From contig NZ_JAHSPG010000018.1 of the NCBI RefSeq assembly GCF_019130065.1, forward strand, positions 558,001-622,000: DNA of 64,000 nt, written 5' to 3'. This document shows positions 63,182 through 64,000 of the stretch, piece by piece. The DNA comes from Pinibacter aurantiacus. GTDB lineage: Bacteria; Bacteroidota; Bacteroidia; Chitinophagales; Chitinophagaceae. Made by a program: the position numbers and the translations under genes. Below the pieces are notes generated by a model. That model saw only the letters and a list, made by a program, of their open reading frames with translations. It did no database searches and was not told the origin of the DNA. How positions within the stretch are numbered: position 1 is the first letter of the stretch; each line of letters starts with the position of its first letter.

Positions 63182-63270
63182 GTTGTTGGTTGTTAGTTGT
63201 TGGTTGTTAGCGTTCAATGTCAAATGATCGTTATTAATGGCTAACAACTAACAACTAACAACTTAACAAC
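63182..63270. repeat. Inverted heptamer arrays (GTTGTTA type)
   Basis: The left arm is gttgttg, gttgtta, gttgttg, gttgtta (63182-63209). The right arm is ctaacaa repeated three times plus a degenerate unit (63241-63270). The arms can pair across ~30 nt. It follows the antiporter gene and could end transcription. The rest of the gap to 63410 shows no feature. Confidence 0.7.
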
Positions 63271-63410
63271 ACAATAACCATTGGATAACAACCGAACAGG
63301 ACAGACCAAGACGCAGAATTTCCTCGGGATCGTTATTTTTAGCAGGCCGGAGATTTTGTATGCAGATGCACTCCGGTAAAGATTTGCTTACCAAATACGC
63401 ATAAAAGCAT

Positions 63411-64000
63411 ATGAAGTTTTCTATAGTCCTGATTGGCTTCCTGGCATGGTTAATCCCATGCAATAGCAGTGCACAAAACAGTTCGCAAAAAACTCCCGAC
63501 AGCATTGCGCAGGGTCCTTTTGCAGACAATTCAAATCATTGGTACATGGGGCCGGATAAAAGCCGCATGATCAATCCATTGCCCGGCAAGCCGCGCTATC
63601 AGCCAACACAATTGACAGAAATAGGGGACAATATTCTCCTTTTCCAGAAATCCAACGGCGGGTGGGCAAAGAACTACGATGTGTTCGCCGTTCTCTCAGA
63701 GGCGCAAAAAGATTCCGTTCGTGAACGTCGCGACGAGTTAAACACCACTTTCGACAACGGTACATGCTTCACGCAGATTGCCGCGCTTTCAATTGTTTAT
63801 AAATCTACCGGAACAAATAAATACAAAGAAGCTGCGCTGAGAGGCATCGATTATTTGCTGTCTGCTCAATACGCTAATGGCGGATGGCCGCAATACTATC
63901 CGCTGGAAAAAGGTTACAGCAGGGAAATCACCTATAACGATGGTGCTTTTGAAGGTGTAATGCAGTTGCTAAAAAACATTCTAGATGGTTCACCGCAATA
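63411..64000 (+). CDS. Pectate lyase family 10 (partial)
   Basis: The ATG at 63411 opens a frame that runs off the right edge (196 codons). It has a signal peptide (KFSIVLIGFLAWLIPCNSSAQ). The visible part matches the PL10 pattern: FQKSNGGWAKNYDVFAVLSE, NTTFDNGTCFTQIAALSIVY, AALRGIDYLLSAQYANGGWPQYYPL and REITYNDGAFEGVMQLLKNI. PL10 enzymes cleave de-esterified homogalacturonan by beta-elimination. The calcium- and substrate-binding residues further on are outside the window. It supports a pectin target for PUL-2. Confidence 0.9.
   Translation, partial: MKFSIVLIGFLAWLIPCNSSAQNSSQKTPDSIAQGPFADNSNHWYMGPDKSRMINPLPGKPRYQPTQLTEIGDNILLFQKSNGGWAKNYDVFAVLSEAQKDSVRERRDELNTTFDNGTCFTQIAALSIVYKSTGTNKYKEAALRGIDYLLSAQYANGGWPQYYPLEKGYSREITYNDGAFEGVMQLLKNILDGSPQ

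Overview
The window looks like a Bacteroidota chromosome, most likely of the family Chitinophagaceae. This rests on two SusC/SusD glycan-uptake loci, each with its own ECF sigma factor and FecR-type anti-sigma factor, on Sec-exported Rhs proteins of the DUF6443 kind, on very few Shine-Dalgarno sequences, and on many AT-rich palindromic intergenic repeats. I saw no rRNA, tRNA, transposase, integrase or CRISPR array. All assignments come from reading the translations by eye; no database search was run.

Region 1 (1-13.1 kb) is polysaccharide utilization locus PUL-1. On the minus strand the order is sigma factor, FecR, SusC, SusD, a SusE-position lipoprotein, and a lipoprotein with an HExxH motif that runs off the left edge. 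A large GH31 glycosidase gene diverges from the sigma gene. Region 2 (13.1-18.8 kb) is housekeeping and miscellaneous: a glycine-zipper protein, a monoacylglycerol-lipase-like hydrolase, DUF2071, CYTH, a small lipoprotein and a UvrD-like helicase. Region 3 (19.2-23.8 kb) encodes a very large secreted protein with three Cys-rich repeats and a metzincin-like zinc site, followed by a secreted TPR-like protein.

Region 4 (24.1-42.5 kb, minus strand) is the most unusual part: a polymorphic toxin locus. Its start holds an outer-membrane-barrel/coiled-coil protein, a tail-fibre-like secreted protein, a 1.47-kaa SpvB/YD-repeat protein with DUF5977-like repeats, and a 1476-aa Rhs protein whose variable tip is followed, one base after its stop, by an immunity gene. 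Downstream lies an array of immunity-type genes (colicin-immunity-like, DUF5958, Imm40-like, SUKH and several unnamed families). Two orphan Rhs C-terminal cassettes are embedded in it and carry different toxin tips, one a nucleotidyltransferase with an intact active site, the other perhaps ADP-ribosyltransferase-like. A toxin fragment and frameshifted relics are also present. The cassettes keep the same linker as the main Rhs gene, nearly identical at DNA level, which suggests tip replacement by recombination.

Region 5 (42.9-64 kb, plus strand) is PUL-2: sigma factor, FecR, SusC, SusD, GH95, GH35, GH43 and GH2, then a small lipoprotein, a cation/proton antiporter and the start of a PL10 pectate lyase. 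The enzyme set points to pectin or its galactose-, arabinose- and fucose-bearing side chains.

Control elements that recur: a similar hairpin between fecR and susC in both PULs; three 16-bp LacI-type operator-like palindromes, before the GH31, PUL-2 sigma and GH35 genes; and several families of intergenic palindromes, including three copies of a ~140-bp element and a set of four-unit heptamer arrays.
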